15,531 nt of DNA from Acidisphaera sp035272265 (GCA_035272265.1 DATEQV010000512.1:1-15531), one strand, 5' to 3'; numbered from the stretch's first letter, positions 6,237-13,063 are shown. Notes: generated by a model not told the origin, from the letters alone. Made by a program: numbers and translations.

Positions 6237-7205
6237 GTGATCCAGACCCAACCGCCTCCCGCCGTCGACGCCATCGTCGCGGCGTCGCGGGGTATCGACC
6301 GGGTCTTCGCCGATACCCCGCTGATCGAGCAGGCCAGCGCCAACGCCGCGCTGGGCTGCCGGCTTCTCGCCAAGGTGGAGACGCTCAATCCGATCCGCTC
6401 CTTCAAGGGCCGCGGGGCGGACTGGCTGATGGCGAACCTGCACGGCGACGCTCCCGTGGTGTGTGCGTCGGCGGGCAATTTCGGTCAGGGACTCGCCTAC
6501 GCCGCCCGCACGCGAGGGCGCACGGCGATCGTGTTCGCGGCCACCACGGCCAATCCGCTGAAGATCGATGCGATGCGGCGTTTGGGCGCCGACGTCAGGC
6601 TTGCAGGCGACGATTTCGATGCGGCGAAGGCGGCCGCGCGATCTTTTGCCGAGGCCTCCGGGCTCGAATACGTCGAGGACGGGGCGCGCACCGCCATCGC
6701 CGAAGGCGCCGGCACGATCGCGCTGGAGATGACGCGGACGCTTGAGGCCCGCGGGATCGGGCTGGACGCGGTGGTCGTCCCGCTCGGTAACGGCGCGCTG
6801 CTGACCGGCGTCGGCACATGGATCAAGGCCCGCGCCCCGTCCTGCCGCGTGATCGGCGTCGTCGCTGCGGCGGCGCCGTCGATGCGAATGTCCTGGCAAG
6901 CGGGTCGCATGCTGCCGACCTCCAGCGCGGCGACGATCGCCGACGGCATCGCCGTGCGCGAACCCGTCGCCTATGCGCTGGAGTGCATGAAGACGACGGT
7001 GGACGACGTCTGGGCGGTCGAGGAGACGTCGCTCGTCTCGGCGATCAGGTTCTGCCATCGCCACTACGGGCTTGTCGTCGAGCCGGCCGGCGCCGCCGGG
7101 GTGGCCGCGCTTCTGGAGCATTCCGAGACGCTCGCGGGCCGCACCGTCGGAACCATTCTGTGCGGCGGCAATCTCGCGCCCGGTGTGATCTCGTTCGACG
7201 CGTGA
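6237..7205 (+). CDS. PLP-dependent fold-type II enzyme, serine/threonine dehydratase-like, 322 aa
   Basis: The fold-type II PLP signatures are in order: LLAKVETLNPIRSFKGRGA with the Schiff-base Lys57, the substrate/phosphate loop CASAGNFGQGLAYAA (about 77-90), and the PLP-phosphate Gly loop VPLGNGALLTGVG (about 181-193), then VVEPAGAAGVAALL and the C-terminal TILCGGNL strand. Family members deaminate L-Thr or L-Ser to 2-oxo acids; racemases and related lyases share the fold. The canonical GNH and GGGGL are GNF and GNGAL here, so the exact reaction is uncertain. There is no C-terminal ACT regulatory domain, as in catabolic dehydratases. The start is GTG at 6237, with no obvious Shine-Dalgarno. 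Its 3' end is convergent with the small minus-strand gene at 7229. Confidence 0.85.
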   Translation: MIQTQPPPAVDAIVAASRGIDRVFADTPLIEQASANAALGCRLLAKVETLNPIRSFKGRGADWLMANLHGDAPVVCASAGNFGQGLAYAARTRGRTAIVFAATTANPLKIDAMRRLGADVRLAGDDFDAAKAAARSFAEASGLEYVEDGARTAIAEGAGTIALEMTRTLEARGIGLDAVVVPLGNGALLTGVGTWIKARAPSCRVIGVVAAAAPSMRMSWQAGRMLPTSSAATIADGIAVREPVAYALECMKTTVDDVWAVEETSLVSAIRFCHRHYGLVVEPAGAAGVAALLEHSETLAGRTVGTILCGGNLAPGVISFDA

Positions 7206-7228
7206 CACGTAGCGCGGACCCGCCCGCT

Positions 7229-7519
7229 CTAAGGTCCGACCAGTTGCACGCGCCATGGCGGGCGTCCGCCGTACATGGCGGCGCCGACCATGGCGGCGTG
7301 CTCGATCAGCTCGATCGAGGCGGGCGGCTCGCCGCACGAGCTGCACCGGAGCCGCACGACCACGTCGGCCAGCGTGCGGTGCGCGTGGCCCTGGCGCGCG
7401 ATCACCTGCAGCGGCAGCGACACGCTGCGGCAGCACCGCGTCTCCAGCCAGTGCGCGCGCAACGTGCCGACCGTCGCTGCACGGGCGAGCGTGCGATCGG
7501 GCGGGGCGGACAACGGCAT
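7229..7519 (-). CDS. Small four-Cys, zinc-ribbon-like hypothetical protein, 96 aa
   Basis: From ATG 7519 the product holds two Cys pairs, C29-C30 (ETRCCRS) and C59-C62 (LRCSSCGEPPASIELIE), a spacing typical of a small zinc ribbon, although the first pair is adjacent rather than CxxC. Other visible features are LRAHWLE, RTLADVVVRLRC and a C-terminal RPPWRVQLVGP strand. Similar small proteins are common in alphaproteobacteria as uncharacterised genes; I give no function. The frame is open further upstream, but that part would run into higA and looks non-coding. It is convergent with the PLP enzyme and 71 nt downstream of higA on the same strand. Confidence 0.6.
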   Translation of the reverse strand: MPLSAPPDRTLARAATVGTLRAHWLETRCCRSVSLPLQVIARQGHAHRTLADVVVRLRCSSCGEPPASIELIEHAAMVGAAMYGGRPPWRVQLVGP

Positions 7520-7590
7520 GCAGGCAGGCTTAACCGAGCCGGCATGTTCTGCAAATGTTCTCTCACGACAGAAGGGCCGCGCTGTGCTCG

Positions 7591-7896
7591 TCAGGCGCGC
7601 TGGTAGCGTTTCACCTTGATCTCGCCGGCACGCCGGCGCATCGCCGTGGCATCGTGCCATGCCTGCATGCGCAGCAGCATGTCCATGTTGACGTCGAACG
7701 CCTTTTCGATGCGCAGCGCCATTTCGGGCGAGAGAGCCGCGTTACCGTTCATAAGGTCGGAGAGGGTCGCACGGCGTACGCCCAACACGTCGGCCGCTTC
7801 GCTGATGCTCAAGCCCAATTCGCCGAGGATTTCATCGCGGATGAACTCCCCCGGATGGGGCGGCGCCATGCCGATCTTGCTCGGTGTCTTGCCCAT
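7591..7896 (-). CDS. higA: HigA-type antitoxin (XRE family HTH), 101 aa
   Basis: It is the DNA-binding antitoxin partner of HigB. HPGEFIRDEILGELGLSISEAADVLGVRRATLSDLMNGNAALSPEMALRIEKAFD (about residues 14-68) is the complete HigA signature, including the HPGE start and the helix-turn-helix. The C-terminus (LLRMQAWHDATAMRRR) is typical. ATG 7896 shares its A with the TGA that would end the intact higB frame (TGATG), so translation was originally coupled. HigA normally binds a palindrome upstream of higB; one is present at 8190-8206. The antitoxin is intact although the toxin gene is not. Confidence 0.92.
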   Translation of the reverse strand: MGKTPSKIGMAPPHPGEFIRDEILGELGLSISEAADVLGVRRATLSDLMNGNAALSPEMALRIEKAFDVNMDMLLRMQAWHDATAMRRRAGEIKVKRYQRA

Positions 7897-8179
7897 CAGT
7901 GGTAGTCCTCCAGGTCGAGGTTGCAGATTTCTCCCTGCTTCAGATCAAGGTCAGCCGCCAGTTTCCGCTGACGGAGATACTCCACGTGCCTGCCCGCTCC
8001 CCTTTGAGCTGATGGATACGCCAGCCAGGCGGACCGGCAACGTCGGCCATCTCGTCGGCTGTAACCAGGACGGCGAGGATGTTGCGCAGCCGTGTCACGA
8101 GATCAGGGCGAAGCTCCCGGCTGTCGTCATCCTCAATGAAACGCAGAAGGCCTCGGTGCCGGATGTTCCGGATAATCAC
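7896..8179 (-). pseudogene. higB: HigB-type toxin gene with a 1-bp deletion near the 3' end
   Basis: HigB toxins are RelE-fold, ribosome-dependent mRNA endonucleases. From GTG 8179 the frame reads VIIRNIRHRGLLRFIEDDD, LRPDLVTRLRNILAVL, PPGWRIHQLKGERAGTWSIS and VSGNWRLT, a standard HigB, then stops at 7940 after 79 codons. In the -1 frame the sequence continues with DLKQGEICNLDLEDYH and a TGA at 7896-7898 that overlaps the higA ATG. Restoring one base near 7946-7951 would give a normal 94-residue protein. The lost tail contains the conserved EDYH, whose last residues are important for catalysis in this family, so the product is probably inactive. A sequencing error is possible. No slippery heptamer is seen. 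Confidence 0.85.
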
Positions 8180-8186
8180 GTTATGA

Positions 8187-8215
8187 CGCGTACGGCAAGA
8201 CCGTACAGCAGTCAA
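8187..8215 (-). promoter_or_regulatory. higBA promoter and candidate HigA operator
   Basis: On the minus strand TTGACT (8215-8210) and TACGCG (8192-8187) lie 17 bp apart as a possible -35/-10. Between and over them sits a perfect palindrome, GTACGG-N5-CCGTAC (8190-8206), ending 11 nt before the higB GTG at 8179. HigA proteins repress their operons by binding such dyads. The transcript would start very close to the GTG. Confidence 0.55.
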
Positions 8216-8234
8216 CGACTGCCCCGTTGCAGCG

Positions 8235-9065
8235 TCACGGTGCAGCGTACCGCGCGAGGAACGCGGCGGTGGCGTCGCGGGCGGCCGGCAGGTTCATCAG
8301 CGTGTGCGGCGCGCCGGGGATCAGCACGATCACCGCGCGCTTGTCGTCCTTCAGTGCCTGGGCGCAGTTGCCCGTCGCGTTCGGATTGCCCAGGAAGGGA
8401 ACGGACGGCGAGAAGTACGGGTCGCTCACGCTCATGACGTTCAGCACCGGCTCGTCGGGCCGGAACGCGTTCTGCGGATCGGCGACGAAATAGTTCGGCT
8501 CGCAGCTCCACGAATAGATGATCCGGGCGGCGAATTCGTCGCCCGTATAGCGCGCGACCGCGACGGACCCTTCGCTCGCGCCGGCCAGGATCAGCCGATG
8601 CGGATCCGCCCACGGAGCCTTCAGCAGCGCCGCCAGCCCGGCGCGGATTTCCGATGCCCGCAGCGCGTGGATGTGCTCGTAGACGTCCTTGCCGACCGGC
8701 GAGGTGTAGGTGATGCGGTCGGGCAGCGCGAAGGAATCGGGCGCCATGCTGGCCACGCCGAGCGAGGCGAGCCAGAGCTGCCACTCGCCGATCGCCTTCA
8801 GCGCGAGGCCGGACGAGCCGTGCAGGAACAGCACCGTCGGCGCCCTGCCGTGCGTCGCCGGCGCGTCCGCGAACTTCCCGACGAACACGTCGCCGCCGGT
8901 GACGGACCGCGGCAGCACGACCGCCGCCTGCATGATCGCGGCGGTCAGCGATTGTTCGGTGTGCTGCCACGCGTGGCCCTTGACCTCGCCGGGGGGCGTC
9001 TGAGCGGACACAGCGTGGCTGAGCAGGACGCAGGCGAGTGCGACGCACGCCGCGAGGCGCGTCAC
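8235..9065 (-). CDS. Secreted alpha/beta hydrolase (dienelactone-hydrolase-like), 276 aa
   Basis: GTG 9065 is the chosen start: it overlaps the upstream uma2 stop as GTGA and puts a signal peptide at the N-terminus (TRLAACVALACVLLSHAVSA, cleavage near residue 21). The catalytic domain shows PTVLFLHGSSG (oxyanion region, His82), the nucleophile elbow LILAGASEGSVA with Ser164, a candidate acid SVSDPY (Asp215) and the catalytic His in PGAPHTLMN (His254). Length and pattern fit periplasmic dienelactone-hydrolase-like esterases or peptidases; the substrate is unknown. A longer open frame upstream is only the shadow of uma2. The overlap implies cotranslation with Uma2, but a functional link is not established. 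Confidence 0.85.
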   Translation of the reverse strand: MTRLAACVALACVLLSHAVSAQTPPGEVKGHAWQHTEQSLTAAIMQAAVVLPRSVTGGDVFVGKFADAPATHGRAPTVLFLHGSSGLALKAIGEWQLWLASLGVASMAPDSFALPDRITYTSPVGKDVYEHIHALRASEIRAGLAALLKAPWADPHRLILAGASEGSVAVARYTGDEFAARIIYSWSCEPNYFVADPQNAFRPDEPVLNVMSVSDPYFSPSVPFLGNPNATGNCAQALKDDKRAVIVLIPGAPHTLMNLPAARDATAAFLARYAAP

Positions 9066-9658
9066 CGCTTGTTCCGCGTCAGCCACGTCTTTGCATAGAC
9101 GTCGTCGAGCCGGCAATCGAGGCCGACGCTCGCGAGCCGCAAGCGGTCGCCGGAACCGACCAGCTCGGGATCGGCTAGCCACACGCCGGATGCATCCCGC
9201 CGGTGGACTTCCGCCAGCAGGCGCGCGGAATGGACGACGACGATTTCGCGTACGCTCGGCAGCGTGGCGTAGGCGCGGACGTTGTCGCGCGTGTCGTCCA
9301 TATTACCGGGAGACAGAACCTCGACCATCAGCACCGGGTCGGTCACGACCTGGTCGCCACCCATGTCGTCGTCAGGTGCGACCACGATGTCAGGCACCCT
9401 GACGTTATCGCTCGCACTCATCCCCGGGATGATCGCGCCCTCGGTCACGACCTGCAGGGGTAATTCCGCCGCGTCGATCGCATTGCCGATCAGGCGAGCA
9501 AGCGTTGCCTGGATTACGCCATGCGTCCGGCTCGCCGGCGACATCGCTCGGACCTCCCCGTCGACAAGCTGAAAGCGCCGGCCCGTGCCATCGCCCGGCC
9601 AGGCCAGGAATTCCTCGGCACTCATATGCGGCAGGGGTCGCCGGGCGAGCTGGTTCAT
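9062..9658 (-). CDS. Uma2 (DUF820) family PD-(D/E)XK nuclease-like protein, 198 aa
   Basis: The Uma2 pattern is present throughout: MSAEEFLAWPGDGTGRRFQLVDGEVRAMSPASRTHG with Glu35, then RVPDIVVAP (Asp90) and VLMVEVLSPGN with Glu113-x-Leu115, the restriction-endonuclease-like core. The family is abundant in cyanobacteria and scattered in proteobacteria, without an established function. The usual Lys-rich stretch after the core is RDNVRAYATLPSVREIVVV here. A promoter (9666-9695) places transcription initiation at or next to the ATG, so the mRNA is probably leaderless. Its stop overlaps the hydrolase GTG by 4 nt. Confidence 0.87.
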   Translation of the reverse strand: MNQLARRPLPHMSAEEFLAWPGDGTGRRFQLVDGEVRAMSPASRTHGVIQATLARLIGNAIDAAELPLQVVTEGAIIPGMSASDNVRVPDIVVAPDDDMGGDQVVTDPVLMVEVLSPGNMDDTRDNVRAYATLPSVREIVVVHSARLLAEVHRRDASGVWLADPELVGSGDRLRLASVGLDCRLDDVYAKTWLTRNKR

Positions 9659-9665
9659 GTGGCGA

Positions 9666-9695
9666 AGTATAGGGCTTCGACGCCGCCCATACCAA
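9666..9695 (-). promoter_or_regulatory. Candidate promoter of the uma2-hydrolase operon
   Basis: On the minus strand TTGGTA (9695-9690) and TATACT (9671-9666) are separated by 18 bp. TATACT is a strong -10 match and ends only 7 nt before the ATG at 9658, so the predicted transcription start falls on or beside the start codon. There is no Shine-Dalgarno sequence, which agrees with leaderless translation. Confidence 0.5.
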
Positions 9696-9710
9696 TCGCG
9701 ACGATGTGCC

Positions 9711-11040
9711 TCACGCCGTGTTCCGCAGCCCCTCGGCCCAGACCCGGCGATACTGGCCGACGATCTCCGCCGCGCTCGGCACGCGGGGGTTGTTGCCGGG
9801 GCTGCCAGACGCCAGCGCCTGCTCGGCCATCAGCTCCAGCTTCGCCTCATACACGCGCTCGTCGATCCCGTACGCGCGCGGCGACGGCACGGCGAGGTCG
9901 CGGTTGAGCGCACGCAGCCCCTCGATCAGCTTCGCACACGCCGCCCCGTCGTCGTCGCCGTCGGCCGCGAAACCGATCGTCCGGGCGGCGGTGGCGTAGC
10001 GGGCGGCGGCGGCCTCGACGCCGAACTCGGTCAGCACCGGCAGCAGCATCGCGTTCGACAATCCGTGCGGCACGTGGAAATGCGCGCCGATCGGCCGCGA
10101 CATCCCATGCACCAGCGCCACCGACGCATTGCTGAACGCTAGCAGCCTGTCGGAGTTAAGCACAAACCACGAACAAATCGGACATTTCTTTCGATACTTC
10201 GCGGTTCTGCACAACAAGAGAATCCGCCGGTGGCCGTTGGCGACATATTCATCCGCAAAACTGCTAACTCCGACAGGCTGCTAGCCCCGCCTGCGTCGCG
10301 CCCAGCATCATGCCCTCGCGGGCCGACGCGTTGCGCGGCTCGGCGTAGGCGGTGCGCAGATGCGCGCCGATCAGCCGCATCGCGGAGACCGCCAGCGCGT
10401 CGCTGTACGGGTTGGCGCGGCGGGAGACGTACGCCTCCAGCGCATGCGTCAGGCTGTCGATGCCGGTATCCGCCGTCGTGCGCGCGGGCAGGCCGAAGGT
10501 CAGCTCGTAGTCGACGATCGAGGCAAGCGGCAGCGCGCCGAGCCCGGCGATCAGCATCTTCTCGTCGCTCGCCGTGTCGGTCACCACGGTGAAGCGCGTG
10601 CACTCGCTGCCGGTGCCCGCCGTGGTCGGCACCGCGATGACCGGCAGCTTCGCCCGATCCGCCTGCGCCGGCACCTTGTAATCTCGCGCAGCGCCGCCGC
10701 CGGCGGCCAGGATCGTCATCGCCTTCGCGGTGTCGATCGGCGAGCGGCCGCCGAAGCCGATCAGGCAGTCGTAGTCGCCGCGCCCCATCGCCGCCGCGCC
10801 GGCCGCGACGACGGTGTCGGTCGGATCGGGCACCGTGTCGCTGAACACCTCCGCCGCGATTCCCGCCGCCGCCAGCGGGTCGAGGCAGGCCCGCACCAGC
10901 CCGGACGAGACCATGAACGGATCCGTCACCACCAGCGGACGGCGCAGCCCGAACTTGCCGAGCACCTCGGCGATCCTCGCCACGCTGCCGCCGCCGATCA
11001 GCAGCAGCCGTGGGGCGACGATCGCCAGCGGCGCTGTCAC
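9711..11040 (-). pseudogene. Iron-type (group III) alcohol dehydrogenase, interrupted by a MITE-like element
   Basis: NAD(P)-dependent dehydrogenase of the Fe-ADH superfamily. From GTG 11040 the frame has the nucleotide-binding GFGGRSPIDTAKAM (the usual GGGS is GGRS here), PTTAGTGSECTRF, and DTGIDSLTHALEAYVSRRANPYSD with the Asp and first His metal ligands. It then leaves the frame at ATQAGLA and stops at 10264 inside an inserted element. The rest resumes at AFSNASVALVHGMSRPIGAHFHVPHG with the two remaining His ligands and ends at 9711. Removing the 138-bp element plus one 4-bp CTAG copy leaves 1188 nt, exactly 396 codons, so the ancestral protein was 395 aa. GTG 11040 overlaps the aldolase stop (GTGA). 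Neither fragment retains the full metal site, so activity is probably lost. Confidence 0.9.
10139..10284. mobile_element. MITE-like element, 138 bp, with CTAG target duplication
   Basis: The element itself spans 10143-10280. Its ends are perfect 16-bp terminal inverted repeats: CAGCCTGTCGGAGTTA (10143-10158) and TAACTCCGACAGGCTG (10265-10280). CTAG flanks both sides (10139-10142 and 10281-10284) as a 4-bp target duplication. The interior, about 106 bp, encodes no transposase and is much more AT-rich than the host gene. These are the marks of a non-autonomous element moved by a transposase in trans. Some IS5-family elements use 4-bp YTAR targets, so that family is a candidate parent, but I cannot assign it from the inverted repeats alone. 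Confidence 0.9.
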
Positions 11041-11834
11041 GAGCGGTAGTCCGGCGTGTCCCTCTCGATCAGGCGCAGGCAGGTCTCCCACATCATCGCG
11101 TAGTGCGCCTCGCGCCCGGCCGCGTCGCGGTCGTGGTACTGGCGCGCGGTGTGCTCGCACACCTCCAGCGACGGCAGCGACAGCTCCGCACCGCCCGACA
11201 GCGCCGCCACCTGTGCCTGGCACGCACGCTCGAGGTAATAGACGTTCAGGAACGCCTCCTGGATCGAGCGGCCGCAGACGAGCAGCCCGTGATTGCGCAG
11301 CACCATCGCGGAGTTCGGTCCGAGATCGGCGACCAGGCGCTCGCGCTCGCTCAGGTCCAGCGCGATCCCCTCGTAGTCGTGGTACGAGAGCCGGTCGTAG
11401 AACCGCAGCGCCTGCTGACTGAGCGGCAGCAGGCCGTGCTTCTGCGCCGAGACCGCGATCCCCGCCGCGGTGTGCGTGTGGATCACGCAGGTCAGGTCCT
11501 CGCGCGCCATGTGGATCGCCGGGTGGATGCAGAATCCGGCCGAGTTGACCACCTTGCCGGACGCGCGGTCCTCGACGATGCGGCCGTCCATGTCGATCTT
11601 CACCAGGTCCGACGCGCGCATCTCGTGGAACATCCGGCGGTAGTCGTTGATCAGGAAATGGTGCTCCGGACCGGGCAGCCGCGCGCTGATATGGGTGTAG
11701 ATCAGGTCGGTCATCCGGTGGTGGGCGACCAGCCGATACAGCGCGGCGAGGTCGCAGCGGATGCGCCACTCCTCCTCGCTGATGCCCGATGAGGAAGATG
11801 GGGCAAGCGAGGCGGGGCTGGCGACGACGTTCAT
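11037..11834 (-). CDS. Class II aldolase/adducin family protein, 265 aa
   Basis: The class II aldolase fold is clear: CDLAALYRLVAHHRMTDLIYTHISAR at the N-terminus, FLINDYRRMFHEMRASDLVKIDMDG, then the zinc-binding VIHTHTAAG (His119, His121) and RNHGLLVCG (His182), followed by ALRFYDRLSYHDYEG. The family includes sugar-phosphate aldolases (fuculose-1-P, ribulose-5-P epimerase types) and decarboxylases; this longer version with the adducin-type MVLRNHGLLVCG motif is substrate-uncertain. ATG 11834 follows AGGGAGA. Its stop overlaps the start of the Fe-ADH gene by 4 nt, so aldolase cleavage followed by aldehyde reduction or oxidation is a reasonable inference. With the partner gene broken, the pathway may be defective. 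Confidence 0.88.
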   Translation of the reverse strand: MNVVASPASLAPSSSSGISEEEWRIRCDLAALYRLVAHHRMTDLIYTHISARLPGPEHHFLINDYRRMFHEMRASDLVKIDMDGRIVEDRASGKVVNSAGFCIHPAIHMAREDLTCVIHTHTAAGIAVSAQKHGLLPLSQQALRFYDRLSYHDYEGIALDLSERERLVADLGPNSAMVLRNHGLLVCGRSIQEAFLNVYYLERACQAQVAALSGGAELSLPSLEVCEHTARQYHDRDAAGREAHYAMMWETCLRLIERDTPDYRS

Positions 11835-11885
11835 GGCGTTCTCCCTGGCGTTCGGCCGCTTTTGTCGCGCCGCCGCGGTCGGGCG

Positions 11886-11911
11886 GTCAACGGCGGCGCC
11901 GTCAACGGCGG
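11886..11911. repeat. Tandem 11-bp direct repeat in the aldolase/hpf intergenic region
   Basis: GTCAACGGCGG occurs at 11886-11896 and again at 11901-11911, a 15-bp period. On the minus strand each copy contains TTGAC. It could be a tandem regulator site or a duplicated -35 region for the aldolase gene, or chance repetition in GC-rich DNA. Confidence 0.45.
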
Positions 11912-11943
11912 GGAGCGGCCAGGCGGTCCGGCTCGGCCGCGCG

Positions 11944-11957
11944 ATGATCCAGGTCAA
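11944..11957. promoter_or_regulatory. FNR/FixK-like box upstream of the hpf gene
   Basis: On the plus strand ATGAT-CCAG-GTCAA matches TTGAT-N4-ATCAA at 8 of 10 positions. Read on the minus strand it is TTGACCTGGATCAT, with the same CTGG spacer as the perfect box upstream of cstA. Its centre lies about 43 nt before the hpf ATG at 11994. If transcription starts near 11992 this is the -41.5 class II activator position. It could also act on the divergent aldolase gene. Confidence 0.45.
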
Positions 11958-11993
11958 GGATCGCGCAATAACCGGCGCGCAGACTTGTGGATT

Positions 11994-12566
11994 ATGAGCA
12001 TCCCCCTGCAGATCACCTTCAAGGGCATGGACGCCTCCGAGGCGTTGGAAGCCCGCATCCGCGACAAGGCGGCCCGGCTCGACCGGTTCGAGGCCGACAT
12101 CCTGCGCTGCCACGTCACCGTCGAGGCGCCGCACCACCGCACGCACAAGGGACGCGTCTACGCCGTGCAGATCGAGATCGCTGTGCCGCGCGGCACGATC
12201 ATGGTCTCGCGCGACCACGGCCAGGACCACGCGCACGAGGACGTGTATGTGGCGCTGCGCGACGCCTTCAACGCGGCCGCACGGCGGCTCGAGGACAAGG
12301 CGCGCAAGATCGACCACCGGGTGAAGCACCACGAGCCGCCGCTGATGTCGGGCCGGATCGCCCGCTTCGTCGCCGACCAGGACTACGGGTTCATCGAGAC
12401 CGCACAGGGCGAGGTCTACTTCCACCGCAACAGCGTCGCCGAGGGCGGCTTCAACCGGCTGCGCGTCGGCGACGAGGTGCGCTTCGCCGCGGCCGATGGC
12501 GAGAAGGGCCTGCAGGCGACCACGGTGCACGTCGTGGGCAAGCACCACGCGGTGCCGGGCGCATGA
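11994..12566 (+). CDS. RaiA/HPF ribosome hibernation protein fused to a cold-shock domain, 190 aa
   Basis: Residues 1-110 are a ribosome-associated inhibitor/hibernation (sigma-54 modulation) domain: PLQITFKGMDASEALEARIRDKAARLDRF, CHVTVEAPHHRTHKGRVYAVQIEI, then DVYVALRDAFNAAARRLEDKAR. Residues 118-182 are a cold-shock domain with RNP1 (DYGFIE) and RNP2 (VYFHRNSV), followed by LRVGDEVRFAA. The fusion is known in proteobacteria. The HPF domain would bind the 30S decoding region; the RNA-binding CSD may add contacts with rRNA or mRNA. ATG 11994 is chosen because the HPF fold begins there; the upstream open frame is non-coding in character. The Shine-Dalgarno is weak. An FNR-like box upstream suggests low-oxygen induction. 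Its stop overlaps the next start (ATGA). Confidence 0.9.
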   Translation: MSIPLQITFKGMDASEALEARIRDKAARLDRFEADILRCHVTVEAPHHRTHKGRVYAVQIEIAVPRGTIMVSRDHGQDHAHEDVYVALRDAFNAAARRLEDKARKIDHRVKHHEPPLMSGRIARFVADQDYGFIETAQGEVYFHRNSVAEGGFNRLRVGDEVRFAAADGEKGLQATTVHVVGKHHAVPGA

Positions 12567-12805
12567 GCGCGCCAGTGCCAGGTGCCAGCGCGGCGGAGAT
12601 CGTCGCGATCCTGGGGCCGGTCGATCAGGTCGTGCTCGCCGACATCACGCGCACGGGGGCGACCGCCGCCGAGGTGCTGGAGGCGTTCACGCGCCTGGTA
12701 GGCGACGACGCCGTCGGCCCCGTGGCGCAGCGTTCGGCAAGCGCGCTTGTGGTCGAGGTGATGGGCATCCTGCAGGCCGCCGAGATCGGGCCGGAGCGCG
12801 AGTAG
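12563..12805 (+). CDS. Small hypothetical protein coupled to hpf, 80 aa
   Basis: The start ATG 12563 overlaps the hpf stop as ATGA, which argues for translational coupling and a real gene. The product is small and acidic (PVPGASAAEIVAILGPVDQVVLADIT, GATAAEVLEAFTRLVGDDAV, SASALVVEVMGILQAAE), predicted mostly alpha-helical, with no signal peptide, cysteines or membrane span. I do not recognise a named domain. The context suggests a role connected with ribosome hibernation or stationary phase, which is inference from gene order only. It ends 42 nt before the convergent ybdD stop. Confidence 0.65.
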   Translation: MSAPVPGASAAEIVAILGPVDQVVLADITRTGATAAEVLEAFTRLVGDDAVGPVAQRSASALVVEVMGILQAAEIGPERE

Positions 12806-12811
12806 CCGGCC

Positions 12812-12838
12812 GCCCGGGCCTCCTGCGCCTCCCCGGGC
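12812..12838. terminator. Possible hairpin between convergent genes
   Basis: GCCCGGG (12812-12818) and CCCGGGC (12832-12838) can pair across a 13-nt loop in the 42-bp gap between the convergent 80-aa gene and ybdD. There is no T-tract on either strand, so it is only a weak candidate for a shared transcription stop. Confidence 0.3.
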
Positions 12839-12847
12839 CTGCCCCCG

Positions 12848-13063
12848 TCAGCAGCAGCCGCGGAAGCGTCCCTTGCTGACGGCGTAGCGGGCGGCCTGGC
12901 GTTCGCGGAAGAACTCCTCGTAGGTCATGACGACCTTGTCCGGGTGGTTGACGCGCCGGTGCTCGACATAGGCGTCGTAGTCCGGCACGCCCACCATCAG
13001 GCGTGCGGTCTTGGTGACCATCGTGCAGGCGAACCGGACGCGCGTCACCACTGTCTCAGTCAT
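12848..13063 (-). CDS. YbdD/YjiX family small protein, CstA partner, 71 aa
   Basis: The family signature is clear: MVGVPDYDAYVEHRRVNHPDKVVMTYEEFFRERQAAR written over residues about 22-58, ending YAVSKGRFRGCC. YbdD/YjiX proteins (DUF466) are encoded directly after cstA or btsT in many proteobacteria and are thought to work with these transporters. ATG 13063 lies inside the end of cstA; the genes overlap by 8 nt, so translation is coupled. The more distant upstream open frame is only the cstA shadow. The C-terminal Gly-Cys-Cys is typical of the family. Confidence 0.92.
   Translation of the reverse strand: MTETVVTRVRFACTMVTKTARLMVGVPDYDAYVEHRRVNHPDKVVMTYEEFFRERQAARYAVSKGRFRGCC

Noticed and set aside
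7940..7955. Programmed -1 frameshift in higB
   Set aside because: There is no XXXYYYZ slippery heptamer or evident downstream stem, and HigB proteins are normally made from one frame. A deletion is simpler.
10139..10603. A small gene reading through the MITE-like element
   Set aside because: The frame is an out-of-frame shadow of the dehydrogenase continuing by chance into the element; it has no family features or start signals.
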